From the NCBI GenBank assembly GCA_024234675.1, contig JACKNU010000003.1, forward strand, positions 124,001 to 188,000: a stretch of 64,000 nucleotides of DNA, given 5' to 3'. The notes beneath the pieces are model-generated. The model saw nothing but the letters and a program-made list of their open reading frames with translations. It had not been told where the DNA came from and searched no databases. The position numbers and the translations under genes are program-made. The DNA is from Pseudomonadales bacterium. Its GTDB lineage: Bacteria > Pseudomonadota > Gammaproteobacteria > Pseudomonadales > Halieaceae. Positions 7,612 to 15,127 of this stretch are shown one piece after another (position 1 is the first letter of the stretch; the number at the start of each line of letters is the position of its first letter).

Positions 7612-9831
7612 CTACAAGCCCGACCAGCTGCCGCGGTTCACCGGTCCGGCGGCCGCCTGCACCCGCACCGGGATGCCCGACAAATGGGACATGCCCGACA
7701 GGGGCTCCACGCTGGCGGCGCCGTCCGAAGCCAGGATATTGACGTTGGCACCCGCCAGGCTGCTGGCCACGGACAGCCCGCGCGCCGCCTGGTGACCCCA
7801 ACCGTGGGGTACCGACACTGTGCCGGGCATCAGTTCCTCCAGCCATTTCACCGGCAGGCGAATGCTGGCGGTGGCCGAGTGAATATCCGCGATATCGCCC
7901 TCGGCCAGGCCCAGGCGACTGCCATCGCTGGGGTGGATGTAGACATAGTTGGTCTGGTTGGCTTCGCCGTTGGTCAGTTCCTCGATGTTCTGCGTCCAGG
8001 AATTGTGGGTGCTGTGGGCGCGCTTGGAAATCAGCCGCAAGGTGCCCTGCTCCGCCGCCGCCAGGTGTTCCCGCAGTCGCCCATCCAGGTCCGCCGTGGC
8101 AGCTATGAAGTCAGCCGGCGCCAGGTGCACCAGGCCGTCTTCGGTGGTGAGTCGCTTACCCAGGAAGCTGCCCGGCTGCACCTGCGGCCGTGGCAGGCCC
8201 TCTGGATGGCGCAGCAACTGTTTGAAACTGCCGTTGCCGGACCGGCGCAGGATCTGGTCGAGGATAAAGCGCTGGGGCAGGCCCGGTTGGGCGCGGGGAT
8301 GGCGCAGGCGATTGATCGCCCTGAGTGCGCGCAACCCCCGCTGCAGCCCCCGGGAGCCGAACAGGTCGACCCCGCTGGCCGTGGCGAGGTCGGTATAGAT
8401 GGAGGCCTCGTCGCGCTGCTCGGCCTCGGGAGGCACCACGGCCTCGGTCGCCGCCAGGTAGGGGATCGATTGCATGCCCAGGAACAGGGGAAAGATAAAC
8501 GGCAGGTCCGGGCGCTGCAGGGGCGAGGTGGCGGGCAGTACGTAGTGGGCCAGGCTGGCGGTCTCGTTCAGGTAGATATCCGTGACCACCAGCAGTTCCA
8601 GTTGCTGCAGGGCCTGTCGCAGCCGGCCGGCGTTGGCCATGGTCAGCAGCGGGTTACCGCCGGTTACGAACAGCGACTTTATCTGTTCCCTGCCGGGGGT
8701 GAGTATTTCGTCGGCCAGTATGCCGCCGGGAAAACCGCCATTCAGTTCCCGGAAGCCGCCGACGCGGGAGCGGGCCTCGCGCCTGAACATACCGTTCTTT
8801 TTGGCGTAGCCGGCGAAGTCGAATATGCCTTCCCCCACCAGGGTGCCGCCGCGCCGGTCCAGGTTGCCGGTGACGGCGCCGATACACTCCGCCAGCCACT
8901 GGGCCAGGGTACCGTCCTGGCCCATCCCCAGCCCCGTACCGGTCACGATGGCCGCTCCGTTGGCGGCGCAGTAGGTGGCCACCAGGTCGCGCAGCGCCTG
9001 CGGGGCGATACCGGTGACCGCGGCGGTTTTTTCGGGCGTCCATTCCTGCACCGCCGCGCGCAACGCCTCCAGGCCCGAGCAGTGGCGCTGCACGGTCGCG
9101 GCATCATAACTGCCGCGGGCGAACACCTCCTGCAGGAAGGACAGGAAGAAAAATACGTCGGCGTTGGGGCGGATGTACAGGTGCTCCCCCGCCACCTTGG
9201 CCGTTTCCGTGTACCGCGGATCGATCACGATAATGCGGCCGCCGCGGGCCCGGACCTGCTTGAGGCGCTTCACCGGGTGGGCTACCTGCAGGAACGTCCA
9301 CTTGGATACCACCGGGTTGGTGCCCACCACCAACATGCACTCCACATGGTCGAGGTCGACAAAGGGCTGGCAGAAAGGGAAGCCGTACATCTCGGTGGCG
9401 GCGGCGAAGCGGTTGGCGCAGTCCTGGGTGGAGGAGGAGAAGATATTGCGCGAACCGATACCCTGCATGAAACCCTCGGCAAAGATGGGGTGCAGAATGC
9501 TGAAACCCGCGGCCGTGCCCACGTACATACCGATGGAGTGGGGACTTACCCCGCGCAGCTGGCGCAGCTTGCCGCCAATTTCACGCAGCGCCTGGTCCCA
9601 GGAGACGCGTTCGAAGCCGTCCCCCACCCGCTTCAGGGGATAGCGCAGCCGGTCGGGAGAGTCGTACATCTTGTGCTGGTGCAGGCCTTTCATGCAGGCA
9701 AAACCCAGGGTACCGTGGTGTTCCCTGATGGGCGCGATCGACACCACACGCTGGTCCTGCACCCCCGCGACAATGCCGCAACTGGCCTCGCATATACGAC
9801 AGAACGTGTGCCGCTGCTCAACGTCGGGCAT
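7612..9831 (-). CDS. Molybdopterin oxidoreductase (DMSO reductase family)
   Basis: The 739-residue protein is of the formate-dehydrogenase/nitrate-reductase-like group. An N-terminal [4Fe-4S] site is formed by C11, C14, C18 and C46 (FCRICEASCGI, GFACMKG). Cys138 in STQDCANRF is the likely molybdenum ligand. Molybdopterin-contact segments (VVGTNPVVSKW, IVTGTGLGMGQ, FVTGGNPLL) and a C-terminal MGD-binding domain (YVYIHPSDGSRLGLAEGD) complete the family layout. There is no Tat signal, so it is probably cytoplasmic. The ATG at 9831 is chosen because AGGTGAG lies 7 bp upstream; a GTG four codons earlier is weaker. No electron-transfer partner is encoded nearby, and the substrate is unknown. Confidence 0.88.
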   Translation of the reverse strand: MPDVEQRHTFCRICEASCGIVAGVQDQRVVSIAPIREHHGTLGFACMKGLHQHKMYDSPDRLRYPLKRVGDGFERVSWDQALREIGGKLRQLRGVSPHSIGMYVGTAAGFSILHPIFAEGFMQGIGSRNIFSSSTQDCANRFAAATEMYGFPFCQPFVDLDHVECMLVVGTNPVVSKWTFLQVAHPVKRLKQVRARGGRIIVIDPRYTETAKVAGEHLYIRPNADVFFFLSFLQEVFARGSYDAATVQRHCSGLEALRAAVQEWTPEKTAAVTGIAPQALRDLVATYCAANGAAIVTGTGLGMGQDGTLAQWLAECIGAVTGNLDRRGGTLVGEGIFDFAGYAKKNGMFRREARSRVGGFRELNGGFPGGILADEILTPGREQIKSLFVTGGNPLLTMANAGRLRQALQQLELLVVTDIYLNETASLAHYVLPATSPLQRPDLPFIFPLFLGMQSIPYLAATEAVVPPEAEQRDEASIYTDLATASGVDLFGSRGLQRGLRALRAINRLRHPRAQPGLPQRFILDQILRRSGNGSFKQLLRHPEGLPRPQVQPGSFLGKRLTTEDGLVHLAPADFIAATADLDGRLREHLAAAEQGTLRLISKRAHSTHNSWTQNIEELTNGEANQTNYVYIHPSDGSRLGLAEGDIADIHSATASIRLPVKWLEELMPGTVSVPHGWGHQAARGLSVASSLAGANVNILASDGAASVEPLSGMSHLSGIPVRVQAAAGPVNRGSWSGL

Positions 9832-10002
9832 GAGAAAACTCACCTGTCTTGTTTTTGTGCATCCACGTTAGCAGAATTCAGCCCATACGGTAGGCCACCC
9901 GGGGGCGTTGGTTTGACAGCTTGAACCCGTTTTTCGCGACAGCACCTGTACAGCCCCCTATGGTGACAGGACCCGCTTTAACCGGCCAAAAGGGACACAA
10001 CC

Positions 10003-10887
10003 ATGACCAAGAGTGAAGGGATGGTGCGCATCTGCATCGCCTATCTAACCGCGCTGTTCGTCGGGGGCGCCAGCCTCTACCTGCTGGACCACGGACCGTT
10101 GCTGGACGCCCTGGTGGCGGACCTGATCGCCACCGGCGTGATATTCCTGTTCAGCCGGCTGTATGGCAATTCCAGTTGCTACGATGCCTATTGGTCGGTG
10201 GTGCCGCCGTTGCTGGCGCTGTACTGGCTGGCAGTGGGCGACAGCGCGGCATCGTCCCTGCGCGAGCTGCTGGTACTGGGCCTGATCCTCTACTGGGCCA
10301 CCCGCCTCACCCTCAACTGGGCCTATTACTGGGAGGGCATGCAACACGAGGACTGGCGCTACCTGATGTTGCGGCAGCGCACCCCCCGCTGGGCGCTGCT
10401 CACCGACCTGTTCGGCATCCACCTGCTGCCCACCCTGCAGGTATTTGCCGGCCTGCTGCCGGTCTACGCGGTGTACTGCCTGGGTGAGCGGCCCTTCGGC
10501 TGGCTGGACCTGCTGGCCTGCGCCGTAACCGCGAGCGCCATCACCCTGCAGATGGTTGCCGATTTCCAGCTGCACCGCTTCATCGCCGGGCGGGCACCGG
10601 GTGAGCAACTGGAATCGGGGCTGTGGGCCTGGTCGCGACACCCCAATTATTTTGGCGAACTGGGTTTCTGGTGCGGCCTGTTCCTGTTCGGCCTGGCCGC
10701 CTACCCCCAGGGTTGGTACTGGTTCGGCGCGGGCATAGTGCTGATGACCCTGATGTTCCTGCTGGCGAGCATTCCGATGATGGAGCAGCGCAGCCTGGAG
10801 CGCCGTCCCGGGTACCAGCGCATAATCGATTCAGTCTCCATGCTTGTTCCCTGGCCGCGCAAACGGCTGCCAGGTCGGGCTGAATAG
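10003..10887 (+). CDS. DUF1295 / steroid 5-alpha-reductase-like membrane protein
   Basis: The 294-residue polytopic membrane protein has about seven hydrophobic helices. It matches DUF1295 through SCYDAYWSVVPPLLALYW, LTLNWAYYWEGMQHEDWRY and the signature GLWAWSRHPNYFGELGFW, which in related isoprenylcysteine-methyltransferase/steroid-reductase proteins binds the cofactor. Activity on a lipid or sterol-like substrate is an inference from the fold; the family is poorly characterised. It diverges from the molybdopterin oxidoreductase and ends 37 bp before the quinone-oxidoreductase-like gene on the same strand. Confidence 0.88.
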   Translation: MTKSEGMVRICIAYLTALFVGGASLYLLDHGPLLDALVADLIATGVIFLFSRLYGNSSCYDAYWSVVPPLLALYWLAVGDSAASSLRELLVLGLILYWATRLTLNWAYYWEGMQHEDWRYLMLRQRTPRWALLTDLFGIHLLPTLQVFAGLLPVYAVYCLGERPFGWLDLLACAVTASAITLQMVADFQLHRFIAGRAPGEQLESGLWAWSRHPNYFGELGFWCGLFLFGLAAYPQGWYWFGAGIVLMTLMFLLASIPMMEQRSLERRPGYQRIIDSVSMLVPWPRKRLPGRAE

Positions 10888-10924
10888 GTTAAGCTCCCGC
10901 AACCCAGACCACAGGAGACTTGCA

Positions 10925-11929
10925 ATGCGCGCATGGATAGTCGATCGCTTCGGCCCGCCAGCGGAGGTTCTAAAGCTCGATGGGCAGGCGGCGGATTTTG
11001 CCCCCGGCGAGGGCGAGGTCAAGGTAAAGGTCGAGGCCGCCGGCCTGGGCCTGCCGGACGTGTTCATGTGCGCCAACAACTACCCGCTGACCCCGCCGCT
11101 GCCCTTTACCCCCTCCCAGGAGGCCGCGGGCAGGGTGATCGCCGTCGGCGCGGGCGTCGACGAGTCCCTGCTGGGAACCAGGGTGCTGGGGCCAACCCTG
11201 TTCCGCGTCGGCCGCGGCGGCCTGGCGGATGCCTGCCTGATGCACTCGCAGGCGGCCTTTCCCATCCCCGACGACATGAGCGGCGAGGAAGCTGCGGGGT
11301 TCTTCATTCCCTTCCAGACCGCCTGGATTTCCCTGGTGCGTCGCGGCCAGCTCAGTGAGCAGGACACCGTGCTGGTGCTGGGCGCCTCGGGCAGTTCCGG
11401 CTGCGCCGCGGTGCAATTGGCCAAGGCGCGGGGAGCCAGGGTGATCGCGGTGGCCGGCGGTCCGCACAAGACGGCGTTCTGCCAGGGTATCGGCGCCGAT
11501 GCGGTCATAGACCACCGCGCCCAGGACATCACCGCCGCGGTCCTGGAACTGACCGACGGCAAGGGCGCCTCGATGGTCTACGACCCGGTGGGCGGCAAGG
11601 CCGGCAGGGCCGCGTTCAAGGCCACCGCCTTCGAGGGCCGCTTCCTGGTCATTGGTTACGCCAGCGGCGAGTGGCCGGACATCAAGCTGGCGGAAACCCT
11701 GCCGCGCAATATCTCCCTGGTGGGGGCCATGCCGGTGGGCTTTGCCCCGCAATTGCTGCGCCAGGCCCACGATGAGCTGATCGCCCACTGGCAGCAGGGC
11801 CAGTTGCAGGTTTCCAACAACCAGGTGTTCGCTTTCGAGGACGCCCTGGGCGCCGTCGAACACATCGCCGGCGGCAAGGTCGAGGGCAAGGTCGTGGTGC
11901 GCGTCGCCGACGCGACCGGGCGAGGCTAG
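10925..11929 (+). CDS. Zinc-independent quinone oxidoreductase-like MDR protein
   Basis: The 334-residue medium-chain dehydrogenase/reductase starts MRAWIVDRFGPP after CAGGAGACTTGCA, a good Shine-Dalgarno. The GroES-like N-terminal domain (VEAAGLGLPDVFMC) is followed by a Rossmann domain whose loop VLVLGASGSSGCAAVQLAKA takes the place of the usual GAAGGVG. VVVRVADA ends the protein. Structural-zinc cysteines are absent, as in the NADPH:quinone oxidoreductase (QOR) branch. The substrate is unknown. Its stop codon overlaps that of ectR (CTAG), so the two genes converge with no spacer. Confidence 0.88.
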   Translation: MRAWIVDRFGPPAEVLKLDGQAADFAPGEGEVKVKVEAAGLGLPDVFMCANNYPLTPPLPFTPSQEAAGRVIAVGAGVDESLLGTRVLGPTLFRVGRGGLADACLMHSQAAFPIPDDMSGEEAAGFFIPFQTAWISLVRRGQLSEQDTVLVLGASGSSGCAAVQLAKARGARVIAVAGGPHKTAFCQGIGADAVIDHRAQDITAAVLELTDGKGASMVYDPVGGKAGRAAFKATAFEGRFLVIGYASGEWPDIKLAETLPRNISLVGAMPVGFAPQLLRQAHDELIAHWQQGQLQVSNNQVFAFEDALGAVEHIAGGKVEGKVVVRVADATGRG

Positions 11930-12498
11930 CCGCTGGCCTTCCTGCCGGAGCCTCGCGGGGCGCGCTCGCAGCGCCCCGGCGGGGCGGCGGGGGTTGCCGC
12001 AGCGTCCGGCCCCTCGTTGCGATCCAGGGTGCCGAGGTCCAGCACCGGCGACGCGTCTATATCCTCCGCATCCATCATGTAAGCGACCCGCTGCAGGGCC
12101 GCAATCATCATGGCCTGCTCCCAATCCTGCAGGGCCGCAAAGCGGGCGGCAAACTGCTCCTGCAATGGCAGGGGTGCATCCTGCAGCACGGCCGCGCCCT
12201 CCGGGGTCAGCAGGGCGTGCACCTTGCGCTTGTCCTGCTCCGAGCGCTGCCGGTAAGCCAGTCCGCGAGCTTCCAGCCGGTCCAGGATGGTCGTCACCGT
12301 CGCCTGGCTCAGGCTCACCTGCCTGGCCAACTCGCCGATGGTCACCTGGCCACTGTCGCGGATGGCCTGTAGCAACAGCATCTGCGGCGCGGTCAGCCCG
12401 GTGGTGCGGGCCAGGTGTCGCGAGTGCAGGTCGGTAGCGCGTATGACCCGCCGCAGGGCGACCAGTACTTCCTTGCCAGGATCCAGTTCCATGTCCAT
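11926..12498 (-). CDS. ectR: MarR-family regulator of the ectoine operon (EctR-like)
   Basis: This winged-helix MarR protein (about 190 residues) has its recognition region in VTIGELARQVSLSQATVTTILDRLEARGLAYRQRS and the usual DKRKVHALLTPEG wing. EctR proteins of methylotrophs and other halotolerant bacteria are MarR-type repressors located next to ectABC. Divergence from ectA here, with both promoters readable in the gap, supports that role. The ATG at 12498 is chosen because an upstream ATG at 12525 overlaps the predicted -10 element; AGGGG sits 5 bp before the chosen start. The C-terminal 40 residues, rich in Pro, Ala and Arg, extend beyond the domain. Confidence 0.85.
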   Translation of the reverse strand: MDMELDPGKEVLVALRRVIRATDLHSRHLARTTGLTAPQMLLLQAIRDSGQVTIGELARQVSLSQATVTTILDRLEARGLAYRQRSEQDKRKVHALLTPEGAAVLQDAPLPLQEQFAARFAALQDWEQAMMIAALQRVAYMMDAEDIDASPVLDLGTLDRNEGPDAAATPAAPPGRCERAPRGSGRKASG

Positions 12499-12523
12499 TT
12501 TCACCCCTGCTGTCAGCCGCCCC

Positions 12524-12551
12524 ATTATAGGCGACCGAGCGCACCGGCCAA
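12524..12551 (-). promoter_or_regulatory. Predicted sigma-70 promoter of ectR
   Basis: On the minus strand TTGGCC (12551-12546) and TATAAT (12529-12524) are separated by 16 bp. The ATG at 12498 follows 25 bp after the -10, which leaves a short leader. The element lies 27 bp from the ectA -35, so a regulator bound between them could affect both. Confidence 0.6.
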
Positions 12552-12578
12552 GCAGCGGGGCCCGGAGGCCATGCTAAT

Positions 12579-12607
12579 TTGATATGAGTCGCGGCTTCCT
12601 ATATAAT
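12579..12607 (+). promoter_or_regulatory. Predicted sigma-70 promoter of ectABC
   Basis: TTGATA (12579-12584) and a perfect TATAAT (12602-12607) are separated by exactly 17 bp. The surrounding 170 bp are markedly AT-rich compared with the genes on both sides. Transcription would begin near 12614, giving an unusually long leader of about 140 nt before ectA. Osmotically controlled ect operons are often driven by overlapping vegetative and stress promoters; a second promoter was not clearly seen. Confidence 0.72.
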
Positions 12608-12692
12608 TTACAGCACTAAATAGTTTTGATCTTTTTAGATACCACTTCATCAATAAATCTGTAGAAAATAATCAGCATTTTAGGTAATTAGC

Positions 12693-12719
12693 GTGCAAAC
12701 AAGCTCGACTTGTCTGCAC
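12693..12719. promoter_or_regulatory. 27-bp dyad in the ectA leader
   Basis: GTGCAAACAAG (12693-12703) and CTTGTCTGCAC (12709-12719) form an inverted repeat with 10 of 11 positions paired around CTCGA. It lies about 80 nt downstream of the predicted start of transcription and 27 nt before the ectA Shine-Dalgarno. It may be an operator for EctR acting as a roadblock, or a stable hairpin in the mRNA that affects translation. Confidence 0.5.
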
Positions 12720-12757
12720 TTTATTATTTTGAGCTATATGTTTTTAAGGAGAGCATT

Positions 12758-13306
12758 ATTTCCAACTCGACGCCAGGAACGACTTTGCGCAAACCCGAAA
12801 GCACCGACGGCGCGGCCCTGCACCGACTTGTGGGCCAGTGTCCGCCGCTGGATCCCAACTCGGTCTACTGCAACCTGCTGCAGTGCACCCACTTCCGCGA
12901 GACCTGCGTCGCGGCGGAGCGGGATGGCGAACTGCAGGGATTTATCTCCGCCTACATCGTCCCGGGCCGCCCGGACACGCTGTTCGTCTGGCAGGTGGCG
13001 GTCAGCCCCGCCGGGCGCGGTTGCGGCCTGGCGTCACAAATGCTGGAGCACATCCTGCAGCGCCCTGCGTGCAGCGGCGTCACCTGGCTGGAGACCACCA
13101 TCACTTCCGACAACGACGCCTCCAGGGGACTGTTCCAGCGCCTGGCCCGCAATCGCCGGGCAGACCTGGAACAGATCCTTGTCTTCGACAGGGAGCGGCA
13201 CTTCAAGGGCGCGCATGACAGCGAATGGCTGACCCGCATCGGCCCGCTGGGCGCGCCGGCCGCCACCTCGCAACAGACCGAGCAACCTATTAAAAGGAGA
13301 GCATGA
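12758..13306 (+). CDS. ectA: L-2,4-diaminobutyrate N-gamma-acetyltransferase
   Basis: EctA acetylates 2,4-diaminobutyrate with acetyl-CoA, the second dedicated step of ectoine synthesis. The protein is a GNAT fold with the acetyl-CoA segment VWQVAVSPAGRGCGLASQML and the EctA-typical LRKPESTDGAALHRLVGQ, PPLDPNSVYCNLLQCTHF and TITSDNDASRGLFQRLA. The start is odd: AAGGAG (12746-12751) is followed by AGC ATT ATT TCC AAC, with no ATG, GTG or TTG near. An AUU (12758, 6 nt after AAGGAG) fits both spacing and homology. An in-frame TTG at 12710 lies inside the dyad and has no ribosome site. The stop TGA directly abuts the ectB ATG. Confidence 0.93.
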   Translation: MSNSTPGTTLRKPESTDGAALHRLVGQCPPLDPNSVYCNLLQCTHFRETCVAAERDGELQGFISAYIVPGRPDTLFVWQVAVSPAGRGCGLASQMLEHILQRPACSGVTWLETTITSDNDASRGLFQRLARNRRADLEQILVFDRERHFKGAHDSEWLTRIGPLGAPAATSQQTEQPIKRRA

Positions 13307-14614
13307 ATGAAAATTTTCGAGCAGATCGAATCCGAGGTACAGAGCTACGCCCGCAGCTTCCCGCGCATTTTCAACCGCGCCAAAGGTGAATTCCTGTACG
13401 ACGAGGACGGCAACGAGTACCTGGACTTCCTGGCGGGGGCCGGCACCCTGAACTACGGCCACAACAACCCGCTGTTCAAGGAAAAGTTGCTGGAGTACAT
13501 CAACAGCGACGGCATCACCCATGGACTGGACCTGCACACCCGCGCCAAGGGCAGTTTCCTGGAGGCGTTCCGGGAGAAGATTCTCAAGCCCCGCGACATG
13601 GATTACGTCATGCAGTTCACCGGCCCCACCGGCACCAATGCGGTCGAGGCCGCCCTGAAACTGGCGCGCAATATCACCGGCCGGGAGAACATCATCTCCT
13701 TCACCAACGGCTTTCACGGCGTCAGCCTGGGCGCGCTGGCCACCACCGGCAACTCTCACCACCGCGGTGCTGCGGGCGTCAGCCTCAGTGGCTGCAGCCG
13801 CATGCCCTACGACGGTTACCTGGGCGAGGGCATAGACACCACCGCTTACCTGGACAAGGTACTGTCCGATTCCTCCAGCGGCATCGACCTGCCCGCCGCG
13901 GCTATCGTGGAGACCGTACAGGGAGAGGGCGGGATCAACGCCGCGTCCATCGAATGGCTGCGCAAGCTGGAACAGGTCTGCCGCAAACACGGCGTGCTGC
14001 TGATCATCGACGACATCCAGGCCGGCTGCGGCCGCACCGGACACTACTTCAGCTTCGAGGAAGCCGGACTCAAGCCGGACATCATCACCCTGTCGAAGTC
14101 GCTGGGGGGCTACGGCCTGCCCTTCGCGGTCGTCCTGTTCAAGCCGGAGCTGGACCAGTGGAAGCCCGGTGAACACAACGGCACCTTCCGCGGCAATAAC
14201 TTCGCCTTCGTCACCGCCCAGGCGGCGATAGACCACTACTGGTCCGACGACACTTTCTCCGGCGAGATCCTGCGCAAGGGCCGGTATGTGACCAGGCGGC
14301 TGGAGGCCATCGTGGCGCGCTACGGTGAGGGCAACTTCACTACCCGCGGACGCGGCATGTTCCAGGGCATCAACTGCGTGAACGGTGAAATCGCCTCGAG
14401 CATTACCAGCAAGGCCTTCGAGAAGGGCCTGATAATCGAGACCAGCGGCGCCGAAGACCATGTCGTGAAGTTTCTCTGCCCCCTGGTGATCAGCGACACC
14501 AACCTGAAGCGCGGCATCGACATCGTGGAGGAAGCCATCCGCGAGACCTGCGCCGGGGAGGATGCCATTCCCGAGGAATTCGATTACTTCGAGCCCCAGC
14601 GCCTGGCGAGCTGA
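13307..14614 (+). CDS. ectB: Diaminobutyrate--2-oxoglutarate transaminase
   Basis: EctB makes L-2,4-diaminobutyrate from aspartate-beta-semialdehyde with glutamate as amino donor, using PLP. At 435 residues it has normal length for the family. Class-III aminotransferase features are plain: FLAGAGTLNYGHNNP, the phosphate-binding FTGPTGTNAVEAALKLAR, LLIIDDIQAGCGRTG with the PLP-ring Asp, and TLSKSLGGYGLPFAVV with the Schiff-base Lys. The start ATG (13307) follows the ectA stop without a gap and has its own AAAGGAGAG ribosome site. Confidence 0.98.
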   Translation: MKIFEQIESEVQSYARSFPRIFNRAKGEFLYDEDGNEYLDFLAGAGTLNYGHNNPLFKEKLLEYINSDGITHGLDLHTRAKGSFLEAFREKILKPRDMDYVMQFTGPTGTNAVEAALKLARNITGRENIISFTNGFHGVSLGALATTGNSHHRGAAGVSLSGCSRMPYDGYLGEGIDTTAYLDKVLSDSSSGIDLPAAAIVETVQGEGGINAASIEWLRKLEQVCRKHGVLLIIDDIQAGCGRTGHYFSFEEAGLKPDIITLSKSLGGYGLPFAVVLFKPELDQWKPGEHNGTFRGNNFAFVTAQAAIDHYWSDDTFSGEILRKGRYVTRRLEAIVARYGEGNFTTRGRGMFQGINCVNGEIASSITSKAFEKGLIIETSGAEDHVVKFLCPLVISDTNLKRGIDIVEEAIRETCAGEDAIPEEFDYFEPQRLAS

Positions 14615-14638
14615 AACCGACCTGACAGGAGACCAGCA

Positions 14639-15058
14639 ATGATAGTGAGAACACTACAGGAAGCCGAGCAAAGCGCACGCCGCATCGTTTCCCCCGACGG
14701 CAACTGGGAGAGCACCCGGCTCCTGCTGAAGGATGATGGCATGGGCTTTTCATTCCATATCACCACCATTTATGCCGGTGCGGATTTTCGCATGCACTAC
14801 CAGAACCACCTGGAATCGGTGTACTGCATCTCCGGCGAAGGGGAAGTCGAGACGCTCGCCGATGGCAGAGTCTACCCGATTGCAGCCGGCACCCTGTACA
14901 ACCTGGACCAGCACGATGAGCACATCCTGCGGGCCCGCACGGAAATGAAAATGGCCTGCGTATTCAACCCGCCCCTGCACGGCACCGAGGTGCACAATGC
15001 CGAGGGCGCCTACGAGCTGGAGGCCGCGCCGGTACCACCGGAAACGGCGCAGGCCTGA
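14639..15058 (+). CDS. ectC: L-ectoine synthase
   Basis: EctC cyclises N-gamma-acetyl-diaminobutyrate to ectoine with loss of water. The 139-residue cupin starts MIVRTLQEAE after CAGGAGACCAGC. The iron-binding residues known for the family appear as a Glu in HLESVYCISGEGEVE, a Tyr in GTLYNLDQHDEH and a His in the same segment. The C-terminus (CVFNPPLHGTEVHNAEGAY) is typical. It lies 24 bp downstream of ectB in the same operon. No ectD hydroxylase gene follows, so 5-hydroxyectoine synthesis is not indicated in this window. Confidence 0.98.
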   Translation: MIVRTLQEAEQSARRIVSPDGNWESTRLLLKDDGMGFSFHITTIYAGADFRMHYQNHLESVYCISGEGEVETLADGRVYPIAAGTLYNLDQHDEHILRARTEMKMACVFNPPLHGTEVHNAEGAYELEAAPVPPETAQA

Positions 15059-15127
15059 GCCGGCGTCGTTTCGTCAACGTCAGCCGCGCCCGGATGGGCC
15101 CGGCAGTTACACACGACAAGGAAGACA

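Noticed and set aside
7684..9924. Long plus-strand open frame of 746 codons
   Set aside because: It is antisense to the molybdopterin oxidoreductase, whose domain motifs are unambiguous, and its own translation shows no recognisable feature.
12693..13232. Alternative plus-strand frame starting at GTG 12693 over ectA
   Set aside because: Its translation is Arg/Ser-rich without similarity, whereas the other frame gives EctA along its whole length.
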